Assembly: GCF_023218175.1 (NCBI RefSeq)
Contig: NZ_JALPTH010000007.1
Coordinates: forward strand, 222,304-286,303
Origin: Streptomyces lichenis
GTDB taxonomy: Bacteria > Actinomycetota > Actinomycetes > Streptomycetales > Streptomycetaceae
Direction of reading: 5' to 3'
DNA: 64,000 bases
The notes under the pieces were generated by a model. The model was not told the origin of the DNA, ran no database searches, and was given only the letters and a program-made list of their open reading frames with translations. Each line of letters starts with the position of its first letter. Position 1 is the stretch's first letter. A program made the translations under genes and the position numbers. This document shows positions 40,873 through 49,415 of the stretch, piece after piece.

Positions 40873-41861
40873 CGCCCCCACCGCAGCGCCGGGGTGGACA
40901 CCGGCGCGTCCCACAGCCGCAGCAGCTCCTCGTCGGCCCGGCACAGCGTCACCGAGCAGCCCGCCATGTCCAGCGAGGTGACGTAGTTGCCGGTCAGCGT
41001 GCGGGCCACCGGCACCCCGCGCTCGCCCAGCACCCGGTGCACCTCCGCGGTGAACCCGTACAGCTCCAGCAGCGGGGTCGCGCCCATCCCGTTGACCAGC
41101 ACCAGCACCGGCCCGCCCGGTGGCAGGTCCTCCAGCACCGCGTCCACCGCGAGGTCCGCGAGCTCCCCGGAGGTCATCATCGGGCGGCGCTCCCGGCCCG
41201 GTTCGCCGTGGATGCCGATGCCCAGCTCCAGCTCCCCGGCCGGCAGGTCGAACGAGGGGCCGCCCTTGGCCGGGGTGGTCACCGAGCTCAGCGCCACCCC
41301 GAAGCTGCGCGAGCTCGCGTTGACCTGCCGCCCGATCGCCTCCACCCGCTCCAGCGGCGCCCCCTCCTCGGCCGCCGCCCCGGCGATCTTCTCCACGAAC
41401 AGCGTCGCCCCGGTGCCGCGCCGCCCCGCGGTGTAGAGGCTGTCGCGGACGGCCACATCGTCGTCCACCAGCACCTTGGCGACCTGGATGCCCTCGTCCT
41501 CGGCCAGCTCGGCCGCCATGTCGAAGTTGAGCACGTCGCCCGTGTAGTTCTTCACCACGAACAGCACGCCCCGCCCGCTGTCCACGGCCGCCGCGGCCCG
41601 GACCATCTGGTCCGGCACCGGGCTGGTGAAGACCTCGCCCGGGCAGGCCGCCGCCAGCATCCCCGGCCCGACGAACCCGGAGTGCAGCGGTTCGTGTCCG
41701 CTGCCCCCGCCCGACACCAGCGCGACCCGCCCCTCCACCGGCGCGTCCCGCCGGACCACCAGCCGGTTCTCCACATCCACGGTCAGCTCGGGATGGGCGG
41801 CCGCGATCCCCCGCAGGGCGTCGGCGACCACGGTCTCCGGAACGTTGATCAGCATCTTCAA
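40869..41861 (-). CDS. dhaK: Dihydroxyacetone kinase substrate subunit DhaK
   Basis: A 330-residue subunit that binds dihydroxyacetone covalently through a His. GGGSGHEPLHSGFVG and GIGIHGEPG carry the conserved His residues, and FVVKNYTGDVLNFDMA is a further signature. The most likely start is TTG 41861, because GAGGAG lies six to seven bases upstream; ATG 41855, two codons later, would leave 12 bases. First gene of dhaKLM, which links glycerol/dihydroxyacetone use to the PTS. No dedicated regulator is adjacent. Confidence 0.95.
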   Translation of the reverse strand: MKMLINVPETVVADALRGIAAAHPELTVDVENRLVVRRDAPVEGRVALVSGGGSGHEPLHSGFVGPGMLAAACPGEVFTSPVPDQMVRAAAAVDSGRGVLFVVKNYTGDVLNFDMAAELAEDEGIQVAKVLVDDDVAVRDSLYTAGRRGTGATLFVEKIAGAAAEEGAPLERVEAIGRQVNASSRSFGVALSSVTTPAKGGPSFDLPAGELELGIGIHGEPGRERRPMMTSGELADLAVDAVLEDLPPGGPVLVLVNGMGATPLLELYGFTAEVHRVLGERGVPVARTLTGNYVTSLDMAGCSVTLCRADEELLRLWDAPVSTPALRWGR

Positions 41862-42107
41862 CGGTGTCTCCTCGCCACGTCAGCCGCGCGGAATTCCCCA
41901 GTCCTGCGAAGGCGGGCCGGACCGCGGCGGACCCTCGCCCGTGCCGCCGCCCCTCATCATCCGCCATGGGCCCCCCGACCGCACGTGCCCACCGCGCAGT
42001 CCTGCCGGTCCATGTCCCCGGTGGCCTCCCCGCCCCGTGCCGCCGCGTCCGTCCCGGCCCGGGGAAACCGGGTGCGGACCGGCGGCGCGGTGGTGTGGCC
42101 TCGGGGC

Positions 42108-42900
42108 GTGGCGGTGACATGGGGCGCACCGGGGGACGACGGGCCGGGCGCGGCCGTGCGCGTACTCGGGGAGTGGCAGGACGATGAGGCGCCGACGCAG
42201 CTGCACCCGGGGGACCCGGGCTGGTTCCGGCGAGCGGGCCCGGAGGAGGCCGCCGCGGCGGTCCGGACCTGAAGCCAGGACGGACGGATCCTGGCCGTCG
42301 GGCTGCTGAACGGCCCCCGGCTGCTGCGGCCGACGGTCGCCCCCGACGCCCGGCGGGACGAGGACATCGGAGACTTGGGGCGCGGAGTGCTGCCCGAGGG
42401 CCGGGCGGATGTCGAGGCACCGGCGGACGCCCCCTGGTGCGGGAGGTGCCGGGCCGGGCAGGCTTAGGCACCGGCGGGCCCTGGACACCGCTGCGCCGCG
42501 ACCTCGCCGGGCCGGTCGAGGAACCGGCGCCGCGGATCGAGGTGGTGGGCCCGGAGCAGGCGCACCGGTACGCGGCCGCCCACCGGGCGGCGTTCGACGG
42601 ATCGGCCTTCACCGGCGAGCGTTGGCAGGCGATGGCCGCCGGGGCGCCGTTCGCCGACGCCCGGTCCCTGCTCGGATACGAGGAGCGGGGCGAGCGGTGG
42701 CGGCGGTGACGGTGTGGTCGGCCGGACCGGGCAGAGTCGGGCTGCTCGAACCGATGGGCGTGCACCGGGACCACCGCTGTCGCGGCCATGGCAAGGCGAT
42801 CACCCTCGCCGCGGCGGCCGCCCTCGGGGGACTGGGCTCGTCCGGCGCGCTGGTCCGCACCCCGAGCGCCGGCACCGGCGCCGTCGCCACCTACCGCCCG
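42108..42900 (+). pseudogene. Decayed GNAT-family N-acetyltransferase
   Basis: Pieces of one acetyltransferase occur in order in three frames. Frame 0 from GTG 42108 gives VTWGAPGDDGPGAAVRVLGE; an in-frame TGA at 42270 replaces a probable Trp, and translation-like sequence resumes as SQDGRILAVGLLNGPRLLR to about 42434. Frame 2 from 42437 gives WTPLRRDLAGPVEEPAPRIE and FTGERWQAMAAGAPFADAR to 42709. Frame 1 from about 42694 gives AVAAVTVWSAGPGRVGLLEP, HRDHRCRGHGKAITLAAAAA and ends AVATYR. So there is one nonsense change, two frameshifts and a missing C-terminus. The GNAT acetyl-CoA loop (R-x2-G-x-G/A) is still seen as RGHGKA. No function is possible. Confidence 0.8.
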
Positions 42901-43033
42901 CGAGACCCGGGACCGGTAGGGCGCGCCGGGCGGGCGGTGCAACGGCCTGGGCCGCTTTGCCGGTTCGGCAAGGTGCCGTGCCAGCGGATGGCGGAGGCGG
43001 CAAGGCTGGGCGCGTCCGAGACAAGGAGCCCCG

Positions 43034-44083
43034 ATGAGTCCACCGACGCACCCGCCCACCCCGCCCCGGCCGTTGGCCCACCGCCTGCCGCGCTCCGCGC
43101 ACCCGGCGGCGGCCGTGTTGCTCGCCCTGCTGCTGATGCTCGCCGGCGCGGCCTGCTCCCCACCGGCAGCGGGCGACGAGGTGCCCGCCCATGCCGCCGC
43201 CACCCACGAAGACTCCCGGTTCACCCGGACCTTCCGGCACGAGTTCGCCGAGGTCGACGGTGTCCGGATGCACTATGTGACCGGCGGCAGCGGCCCGCCC
43301 GTGGTGCTGATCCACGGCTGGCCGCAGACCTGGTACGGCTGGTGGCCGATCATGCCGGAACTCGCCGAGCACCACACGGTCTACGCCGTCGACCTCCCCG
43401 GACTGGGGGACAGCACCGGCACACCGACCGGCTACGACAAGGCCACGCTGGCGCGGTACGTCCACACGCTGATCGCCGACCGGCTCGGGGTGGACGACGC
43501 CGCCGTCGTCGGGCACGACTTCGGCGCCGCGGTGGCCTTCCAGTACGCCAGCCGCTTCCCCGGCGACACCGCCCGCCTCGGCTACCTCGACCTGCCGCTG
43601 CCCGGGCCCGCGATCGACGCGCCCAGCTACCGCGCACTGAGCTGGCATATCGCCTTCCACTCCCAGCGGCGGATCCCCGAGGCGGTCGTCGGCGACGACG
43701 TCCGCGCGTATCTGGCGCTGTTCTACCCCCAGGTCGCCTTCGGCGGCGCGGCGTTCGGCGGCACCTCCGACCGCTCCCCGTTCACCGGCGCCGAGATCGA
43801 CGAGTACGCCCGGACCTACCGCCGGCCCGCGGCCCTGTCGGGCGGCTTCGGGCTCTACCGCGCCCTCGACCAGGACGTCCGGGACACCGTGGCGGCGGCA
43901 CCGGTCCGGGACCCGGTCCTGCTGATGACCGCTCAGGGGCAACTCGACGCCATCCGGTCCACCGTGGCCCCGCGGATGCCCCGCATCGAGCGGGCGGTGG
44001 ACGTGCCGGGCGCCGGGCACTGGCTCGTCGAGGAGAACCCCCGGTTCGTCACCGCCGAACTGCTGCGTTTCCTCGGAGGCTGA
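43034..44083 (+). CDS. Alpha/beta-hydrolase lipoprotein, epoxide-hydrolase-like
   Basis: A 349-residue exported lipoprotein. The signal peptide ends LAGAAC, so Cys about 41 should be lipidated. The hydrolase domain (about 70-349) shows HGWPQTWYGWWPIMPEL (oxyanion HGxP), VGHDFGAAVAFQYA with Asp as nucleophile, and GAGHWLVEENP with the catalytic His. Asp instead of Ser in the nucleophile elbow and the HGWP...W pattern point to epoxide hydrolase or haloalkane dehalogenase types. AAGGAG precedes ATG 43034. Being outside the membrane suggests detoxification of an external compound; this is inference. Confidence 0.9.
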   Translation: MSPPTHPPTPPRPLAHRLPRSAHPAAAVLLALLLMLAGAACSPPAAGDEVPAHAAATHEDSRFTRTFRHEFAEVDGVRMHYVTGGSGPPVVLIHGWPQTWYGWWPIMPELAEHHTVYAVDLPGLGDSTGTPTGYDKATLARYVHTLIADRLGVDDAAVVGHDFGAAVAFQYASRFPGDTARLGYLDLPLPGPAIDAPSYRALSWHIAFHSQRRIPEAVVGDDVRAYLALFYPQVAFGGAAFGGTSDRSPFTGAEIDEYARTYRRPAALSGGFGLYRALDQDVRDTVAAAPVRDPVLLMTAQGQLDAIRSTVAPRMPRIERAVDVPGAGHWLVEENPRFVTAELLRFLGG

Positions 44084-44177
44084 CCGCGCCACCGGGGCGG
44101 TGTGTGACCGCTGCCGCCAAGAGCACGTCTCCCTGGCCGAGGACGCCGCCCGCCCACCCGAACAGGAGCCCGCCGCC

Positions 44178-44636
44178 ATGCACACGTACGACATCACCGT
44201 GACCACCACCGCCTCGCCGGAGACCGTCTGGAAGCTGCTGGTCGACGCCCGCAGCTGGCCGCTGTGGTCCCGGGTGGACAGCCTGGACCCGGCACGGTCG
44301 GTCGGCCTGGACCCGGGCGGCGACGACGGCGTCGGCGCCGTCCGGGCCTTCCGGACGGGACGCACCGTGACCGGGGAGCGGCTGACGGAGAAGGCCGAGG
44401 GGCCCCTCCTGGCCTACGAGGGCGCCTTCAACCCGTCGATGCGCGACTACCGGGCGCGCGTCGAGCTGACGCCGACCCCGGGCTCCGGCACGGTCATCCA
44501 CTGGTACGGCACCTACCGGACCGGCCGGCTGACGGGCCTCTTCCTGCCGCGCTACCTGCGGAGGTTCATGCGGGGCATGGCGGAGGGGCTGGCCCGCCAC
44601 GCCGAGGAGGAGCAGCAGGGCGGGCCGGCCCGGTGA
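44178..44636 (+). CDS. SRPBCC-family (polyketide cyclase/START-like) protein
   Basis: A 152-residue single START/SRPBCC domain: YDITVTTTASPETVWKLLVD at the start, TGRTVTGERLTEKAEGPLLA in the middle and a long C-terminal helix (LRRFMRGMAEGLARHAEEEQ). Such proteins bind hydrophobic ligands in a helix-grip fold; no ligand can be named. ATG 44178 follows AACAGGAGCC. It lies 94 bp downstream of the hydrolase gene and converges on the ECF41 sigma gene. Confidence 0.88.
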   Translation: MHTYDITVTTTASPETVWKLLVDARSWPLWSRVDSLDPARSVGLDPGGDDGVGAVRAFRTGRTVTGERLTEKAEGPLLAYEGAFNPSMRDYRARVELTPTPGSGTVIHWYGTYRTGRLTGLFLPRYLRRFMRGMAEGLARHAEEEQQGGPAR

Positions 44637-44645
44637 CCCCGGTCG

Positions 44646-45569
44646 TCAGCGGCCCACGGGTGTCTCCCGCGCCACCCGTGACAGCTTGTCGGGGTTGCGC
44701 ACCGCGTAGACCCCGGTGACCCGGCCGTCCTCGATCCGGACCGCCACCACACTGTCGAGCTCCCCGTCGAGGCGGACGAGCAGCGCCGGGCAGCCGTTGA
44801 TCTGCGCCGGCTCCAGCGACACCTCCTCGTCCGTCCTGCGCAGCACCCCGGCCAGCCAGCGGACCACCTTGTCCGGCCCCACCAGCGGGCGCAGCGCGGC
44901 CTGGCGGAGCCCGCCGCCGTCTGTCAGCGCCACCACGTCCGGCGCCAGGATGTCGAACAGCCCTTGCAGGTCGCCGGTCTCGACCGCCTGCCGGAACGCT
45001 CCCAGCACGGCCCGGGTCTCGGCCGGGGAGACGGCCGCGCGCGGCCGGCGCGCGGCGACATGGGCGCGCGCCCGGTGGGCGATCTGGCGGACGGCCACCG
45101 GGCTCTTGCCGACGGCCTCGGCGATCTCCTCATGGCCGAGGGCGAACACCTCGCGCAGCACGAACACCGCCCGCTCGGTCGGCGGCAGGGTCTCCAGGAC
45201 CAGCAGCATCGCCATCGACAGGCTCTCGGCGAGCTCGGCGTCCTCGGCCACGTCCGGCGCCGTCAGCAGCGGCTCGGGCAGCCACGGCCCCACATACGAC
45301 TCCTTGCGCCGGGCGAGCGTACGCAGCCGGGTGAGGGCCTGGCGGGTGGTGATCCGGATCAGATAGGCGCGCGGCTCGCGCACCTCCGCGAAGTCGACCC
45401 CGGCCCAGCGCAGCCAGGTCTCCTGGAGGACGTCCTCCGCGTCGGCCGCCGAGCCCAGGATCTCGTAGGCCACCGTGAACAGCAGACTGCGGTGGGCGAC
45501 GAACGCCTCGGTGGCGGGATCCGCACGACCGCCCCCGTCCGCCGTGCCACCCGCTGCTTCCTGGTCCAT
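44646..45569 (-). CDS. ECF41-type sigma factor with SnoaL-like C-terminal domain
   Basis: A 307-residue extracytoplasmic-function sigma factor. Sigma-2 (about 20-90, LFTVAYEILGSAADAEDVLQ), sigma-4 (about 130-185, LETLPPTERAVFVLREVFAL) and a C-terminal SnoaL-like domain (about 205-307). The C-terminal domain has DGGG and NPDKL, both signatures of ECF41, where this domain controls sigma activity in place of a separate anti-sigma factor. ATG 45569 has GGAGG five bases upstream. A perfect ECF41-type promoter lies 45-71 bases upstream, so it probably activates itself. The usual COE-type (carboxymuconolactone decarboxylase, oxidoreductase) neighbour is absent. Confidence 0.93.
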   Translation of the reverse strand: MDQEAAGGTADGGGRADPATEAFVAHRSLLFTVAYEILGSAADAEDVLQETWLRWAGVDFAEVREPRAYLIRITTRQALTRLRTLARRKESYVGPWLPEPLLTAPDVAEDAELAESLSMAMLLVLETLPPTERAVFVLREVFALGHEEIAEAVGKSPVAVRQIAHRARAHVAARRPRAAVSPAETRAVLGAFRQAVETGDLQGLFDILAPDVVALTDGGGLRQAALRPLVGPDKVVRWLAGVLRRTDEEVSLEPAQINGCPALLVRLDGELDSVVAVRIEDGRVTGVYAVRNPDKLSRVARETPVGR

Positions 45570-45613
45570 GACCGCCGCCTCCCGACTCCTCGACCCGGAC
45601 GTCCCACCCACAG

Positions 45614-45640
45614 GACGCCCCGCCCCGCCGGGCTGTGACA
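45614..45640 (-). promoter_or_regulatory. ECF41 autoregulatory promoter
   Basis: On the minus strand TGTCACA (45640-45634) and CGTC (45617-45614) are separated by 16 bp. These are the known -35 and -10 elements of ECF41 sigma factors. The predicted start of transcription is about 38 bases before the sigma gene. Confidence 0.75.
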
Positions 45641-45698
45641 CCCGGGCGATGTGAGCTGGATCATGCCACCCAGCGGGGCGGGGGCCTGCGGCGCGCCG

Positions 45699-46721
45699 TT
45701 ACGGGGCGATCGCCAGGTCGAAGAGGCGGACGGACCCGTTGGCGGGCAGCACGACCAGCTCGACCCGCTTGGCCGGGTCCAGCTCCACGGAGTGGGCGAA
45801 GACCCGGTACGCGGTCCCGGCGTTGCCGTAGCCGTCGGGGCGGTTGCGGCCGTCGGTGGACGCCACCAGGGTCGCCCCGTGCGCGGTGGCCTCCTGGAAG
45901 GACCAGTTGGGGAAGCCGATGGCGCCGCTGGTGCTGGTGCCGTCGGTGTAGATCACCGTGGCCGTCCCGGTGGCGCCCAGACCGGCGCCGGAGCCCAGGA
46001 ACACCAGCCGCTTACCCTGGCCGGACAGCTGGACGGCCTGCCCCTTGGCGGAGGCGTTGTTCTTCGTCCCGGGTGCGGCGGCCGGCCAGCTGAGCGAGGC
46101 GCCCAGCGCGGTGACCGGCGCGCCGGGTGCCAGCCCCGCCGCGGCCAGCTTCTGCGTGGAGAAGCTGTTGCCCTCGCCGTCGAAGTCGCCGGGGGCGGTG
46201 TTCCCCTCGTCGGTGGCGCCCACGTTGTCGTACGCGTCGGAGAGCCGGGCCAGCACCGGCCCGGAGCGCTCCACCCGGCTGCCGGTCGCGCTGCCGCGGC
46301 CGTCGCCGCCCTGGTAGGTGGCGGTGGCGGTGAAGGTCCGCAGGGTGAACCCGGGCCGGCGCTCCGGGACCTGGATCCGGAAGGCCGCGGTGGCGGAGGC
46401 GCCCGGCCGTACCGCCTCCGGCACCGCCGCCACCGAGGGCTGGACGGCCCAGCCGGCCGGGCCCCGGAAGGAGACCTTCAGCCCGCGCATCCGGTCCGGG
46501 CCGGTGTTGGTGACGGTGACCTTCACCTCGGAGACGGCCGGGCCGTCCAGGTCGACGGCCGAGACCGCCACCCGGGTGGGCTCGGCGGCCCGCGCGGGCG
46601 CGGGCGCCGCACCGGCCGCCGACGGGGCCGCGGTCGCGGCGCCGACCGGTGCGGTCAGCGCCACCACTGCCAGGGCCAGCGCGGCCAGGGCTCTTCGGGG
46701 GGCACTCGGGAACAGCGGCAT
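45699..46721 (-). CDS. Secreted NEW3-type/GH92-associated C-terminal module protein
   Basis: A 340-residue exported protein. Signal peptide about 1-33 (ending AATAA), then an Ig-like NEW3/CARDB-type domain (about 50-140, VKVTVTNTGPDRMRGLKVSF) and a beta-rich domain (about 150-340, YDNVGATDEGNTAPGDFDGE, WSFQEATAHGATLV, ELDPAKRVELVVLP). The second domain resembles the C-terminal module found on GH92 mannosidases and other glycoside hydrolases, but no catalytic domain is present. It follows the GH109 gene by 44 bp. It may be a glycan-binding accessory protein. Confidence 0.8.
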   Translation of the reverse strand: MPLFPSAPRRALAALALAVVALTAPVGAATAAPSAAGAAPAPARAAEPTRVAVSAVDLDGPAVSEVKVTVTNTGPDRMRGLKVSFRGPAGWAVQPSVAAVPEAVRPGASATAAFRIQVPERRPGFTLRTFTATATYQGGDGRGSATGSRVERSGPVLARLSDAYDNVGATDEGNTAPGDFDGEGNSFSTQKLAAAGLAPGAPVTALGASLSWPAAAPGTKNNASAKGQAVQLSGQGKRLVFLGSGAGLGATGTATVIYTDGTSTSGAIGFPNWSFQEATAHGATLVASTDGRNRPDGYGNAGTAYRVFAHSVELDPAKRVELVVLPANGSVRLFDLAIAP

Positions 46722-46765
46722 CAGCGACTCACTCCTCGGTACGGGGAAGGCAGGGGGGGACGGGA

Positions 46766-48202
46766 TCAGACCGGCGGCATCTCGGTGGCCCGCGAGTCCA
46801 GCCCGGGCCGCAGGTTCACCCAGGAGCCCCGGGTGAAGTCGGGCACCGCGACCGGCCGGCCGTTCCGCTCCAGGGACTCCACGCTCAGCGGCACCGGCGC
46901 GCACCAGGCGGCGGAGTCGTACACGTCGATGTCCGGCACCAGTCCCGCGCGCATCAGCTGGACGGTGCGCCACTGGAGGACGTAGTCCATCCCGCCGTGG
47001 CCGCCGCCCTCCGCCTGCTCGGCGAGCTTCCGCCACAGCCAGTGGTCGAACTCCTTGCGGTACGGGGCGAAGTCCCGCCAGGAGTGGCCCGAGTGGTCCG
47101 GCTCGAAGTACACCCGGGCACCGGTCGGGGAGGTCCCCGCGTAGTCCTCGAAGATGCCCCGGCTGCCGGCCAGGGTGTTGATCCGGCTGTACGGGCGGGG
47201 CGAGCTGACGTCGTGCTCGGCGCGGATCACCCGGCCGTTCGCCGTCTCGATCATGCAGGTGACCAGGTCGCCGTTGACATAGGTCTCGTTCCAGGAGGGG
47301 TGCCCCCTGGGCACGAACCGCTCGCGGTAGTCGGCGAGCCCCTTGGGCGCGGTGGCGGTCGCGCTGAGCGTCGTCAGCCGGTCGCCCCGGTTGATGTCCA
47401 TCGCCGCGGCGATCGGCGCCAGCCCGTGCATGGCATAGAACGAGGCGGTGGAGCGGGTGTGCCAGCGGCGGCGCCAGGCGTCCGTGTAGTAGGTGTCGGA
47501 GAACAGCAGCTCGCGCAGGTCGTGCAGATAGCCGCCGTGCCCGTTGGTGACATCGCCGAACACGCCCTCGTGCGCCATCTTCAGCATCGCCAGCTCGTTG
47601 CGCCCGTAGTTGCAGTTCTCGGCGAGCATCAGATGGCGGCGGGTGCGCTCGGAGGTGTCCACCAGGTCCCACAGCTCGTCCAGCTCGGTGGCGATGGGCA
47701 GTTCGACGATGACGTGCTTGCCCGCGAGCAGCGACGCGCGGCCCTGGGCGTGGTGGAACTCCCAGGGCGTGGCGATGTAGACGAGGTCGATGTCGTCCCG
47801 GCGCAGCATCCGGGCGTACGCGTCGGCGGAGCCGCCGTACTCGGCGGGGCGGGGCCTGCCGGCCTTGACCAGGGCGTCGGCCACCCGCTTGGCCCGGTCG
47901 GCGCGGATGTCGCAGACAGCGGTGACCTGGCAGCCCGGGACGGCGGCCCAGCCGGGGGCCATGCCGGCGCCCCGGTTGCCCAGCCCGATCACCGCGACCC
48001 GGACCGTCCGGTGCGGGGCGTACGCCACATTGATCATGGACTTCTGGCCGGGGCGGCGCCGCGGGGCCGCGGCCGCGGTGACGGCGGCGGGTGAGGCGGC
48101 GGACGCCGGTGCGGCGGCCCCCATGCCGAGGGCGAGCGCACCTCCGGCGAGCGCACCCCCCAGGACCGAACGCCGCTGGACGGCCGGGAGTTCAGGTATC
48201 AC
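46766..48202 (-). CDS. Tat-exported GH109-like alpha-N-acetylgalactosaminidase
   Basis: A 478-residue Gfo/Idh/MocA-fold protein of the GH109 group. The N-terminus has a twin-arginine signal (QRRSVLGGALAGG), compatible with export of a folded NAD-bound enzyme. VRVAVIGLGNRGAGMAPGW is the Rossmann motif; IDLVYIATPWEFH and VELP follow it. CNYGRNELAMLKMAHEGVFG and GYLHDLRELLF are GH109 landmarks. These enzymes release GalNAc through an NAD-mediated oxidation mechanism. GTG 48202 has GGAG six bases upstream. It starts the operon with the NEW3-type gene and is divergent from the SIS/aldolase/DeoR operon. Confidence 0.85.
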   Translation of the reverse strand: MIPELPAVQRRSVLGGALAGGALALGMGAAAPASAASPAAVTAAAAPRRRPGQKSMINVAYAPHRTVRVAVIGLGNRGAGMAPGWAAVPGCQVTAVCDIRADRAKRVADALVKAGRPRPAEYGGSADAYARMLRRDDIDLVYIATPWEFHHAQGRASLLAGKHVIVELPIATELDELWDLVDTSERTRRHLMLAENCNYGRNELAMLKMAHEGVFGDVTNGHGGYLHDLRELLFSDTYYTDAWRRRWHTRSTASFYAMHGLAPIAAAMDINRGDRLTTLSATATAPKGLADYRERFVPRGHPSWNETYVNGDLVTCMIETANGRVIRAEHDVSSPRPYSRINTLAGSRGIFEDYAGTSPTGARVYFEPDHSGHSWRDFAPYRKEFDHWLWRKLAEQAEGGGHGGMDYVLQWRTVQLMRAGLVPDIDVYDSAAWCAPVPLSVESLERNGRPVAVPDFTRGSWVNLRPGLDSRATEMPPV

Positions 48203-48294
48203 GAATCGCTCCAGACGTGGTGGGGAGGACCGTTGGCGCGCACGACTGTGTCGGAGCTGACAAGTTCGTGTCAATAGTTGATTCACAAGGCGCT

Positions 48295-48336
48295 GAAACG
48301 AGCAGAAACGCTCAGGAGGGTGAAGGGTGCGAAACC
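48295..48336. promoter_or_regulatory. GAAACG direct repeats in the divergent amino-sugar promoter region
   Basis: GAAACG at 48295 and at 48305 are exactly 10 bp apart, and GAAACC occurs at 48331. Multiple TTTC/GAAA half-sites are typical of AgaR/DeoR operators. The region lies between the GH109 and SIS genes, close to a DeoR gene. Confidence 0.4.
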
Positions 48337-48488
48337 GTCCGCGTGCCGGAGAATCCGGAACGGCGGATGGGTAGATACCCGGGAGGGGCGGTCCGGGCCG
48401 GACTGTGGCCGCCGCCATGGTGAGCGATTACGCTTCGTCCAGCCCGCCATGGAGCATCGGGAAGCAATCGATCACAGAGGAGACAGGC

Positions 48489-49373
48489 GTGCCGCACATC
48501 GACGCCGAGATCGCCAGTCAGCCGCACTGCTGGAACGAGGCCGCCGCCCTCGCCGCCACCCGGCCCGCCGGCCTGCCCCGGCCGGGCGAGCGCGTCGCCG
48601 TAGCCGGCTGCGGCACCTCGCTCTACATGGCCCAGGCGTACGCCGCGCTGCGCGAGGGCGCGGGCCTCGGCGAGACCGACGCCTTCCCCGCCTCCGAGTT
48701 CCCCACCGGACGCCGCTACGACCGGGTCGTCGCCCTCACCCGCTCCGGCACCACCACCGAGGTGCTCACCCTGCTGGCCAGGCTCGGCGGCACCGTACCC
48801 ACCCTCGCCCTCACCGCCGACCCGCACACCCCCGTCGCCACCGCCGCCGACCACCTCGTGGTGCTGGACTTCGCCGACGAACGCTCGGTGGTGCAGACCC
48901 GGTTCGCCACCACCGCGCTCACCTTCCTCCGCGCCACCCTGGGCCTGCACACCACCGGGATCGAGGCCGACGCCCGCCGGGCGCTGGCCGAGGACCTCGA
49001 CCCCGCCCTGCTGAAGTGCGCCCAGTTCACCTTCCTCGGCCAGGGCTGGACCGTCGGCCTCGCCCATGAGGCCGCCCTGAAGATGCGGGAGGCCGCCCGC
49101 GCCTGGACCGAGTCCTACCCCGCCATGGAGTACCGCCACGGGCCGATCAGCATCGCCGCGCCCACCACCGCCACCTGGTCCCTCGGCCCCGCCCCGCAGG
49201 GGCTGGACGAGGACGTGGCCGCCACCGGCGCGCTCTGGATCGGCGGCGCCCTCGACCCGCTCGCCGAACTCGTCCGCGTCCAGCGCCTCGCCGCCGCCCT
49301 CGCCACCAGCCTGGGCCTCGACCCGGACGAGCCGCGCAACCTCACCCGCTCGGTCGTGCTCGCCGAGGACTGA
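48489..49373 (+). CDS. SIS-domain sugar isomerase/deaminase (AgaS/GlmS-like)
   Basis: A 294-residue protein with two SIS domains. GCGTSLYMAQAYAALRE and TRSGTTTEVLTLLARLG are sugar-phosphate-binding motifs, and ALKMREAARAWTESYPAMEY followed by RHGPISI is the second SIS site. Related proteins convert amino-sugar 6-phosphates to keto-sugar phosphates; galactosamine-6-phosphate is likely from context. GTG 48489 has GAGGAG six bases upstream. It is followed 42 bp later by a class II aldolase and then DeoR, and is divergent from GH109. Confidence 0.88.
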   Translation: MPHIDAEIASQPHCWNEAAALAATRPAGLPRPGERVAVAGCGTSLYMAQAYAALREGAGLGETDAFPASEFPTGRRYDRVVALTRSGTTTEVLTLLARLGGTVPTLALTADPHTPVATAADHLVVLDFADERSVVQTRFATTALTFLRATLGLHTTGIEADARRALAEDLDPALLKCAQFTFLGQGWTVGLAHEAALKMREAARAWTESYPAMEYRHGPISIAAPTTATWSLGPAPQGLDEDVAATGALWIGGALDPLAELVRVQRLAAALATSLGLDPDEPRNLTRSVVLAED

Positions 49374-49415
49374 CCGCACCCGCCCCCCCGGCCCCAGGAG
49401 ACCAAGGACCGCACC

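Noticed and set aside
48203..48488. DasR (dre) operator in the GH109/SIS spacer
   Set aside because: No TGGTCTAGACCA-like palindrome is present; the visible repeats are GAAACG half-sites instead.
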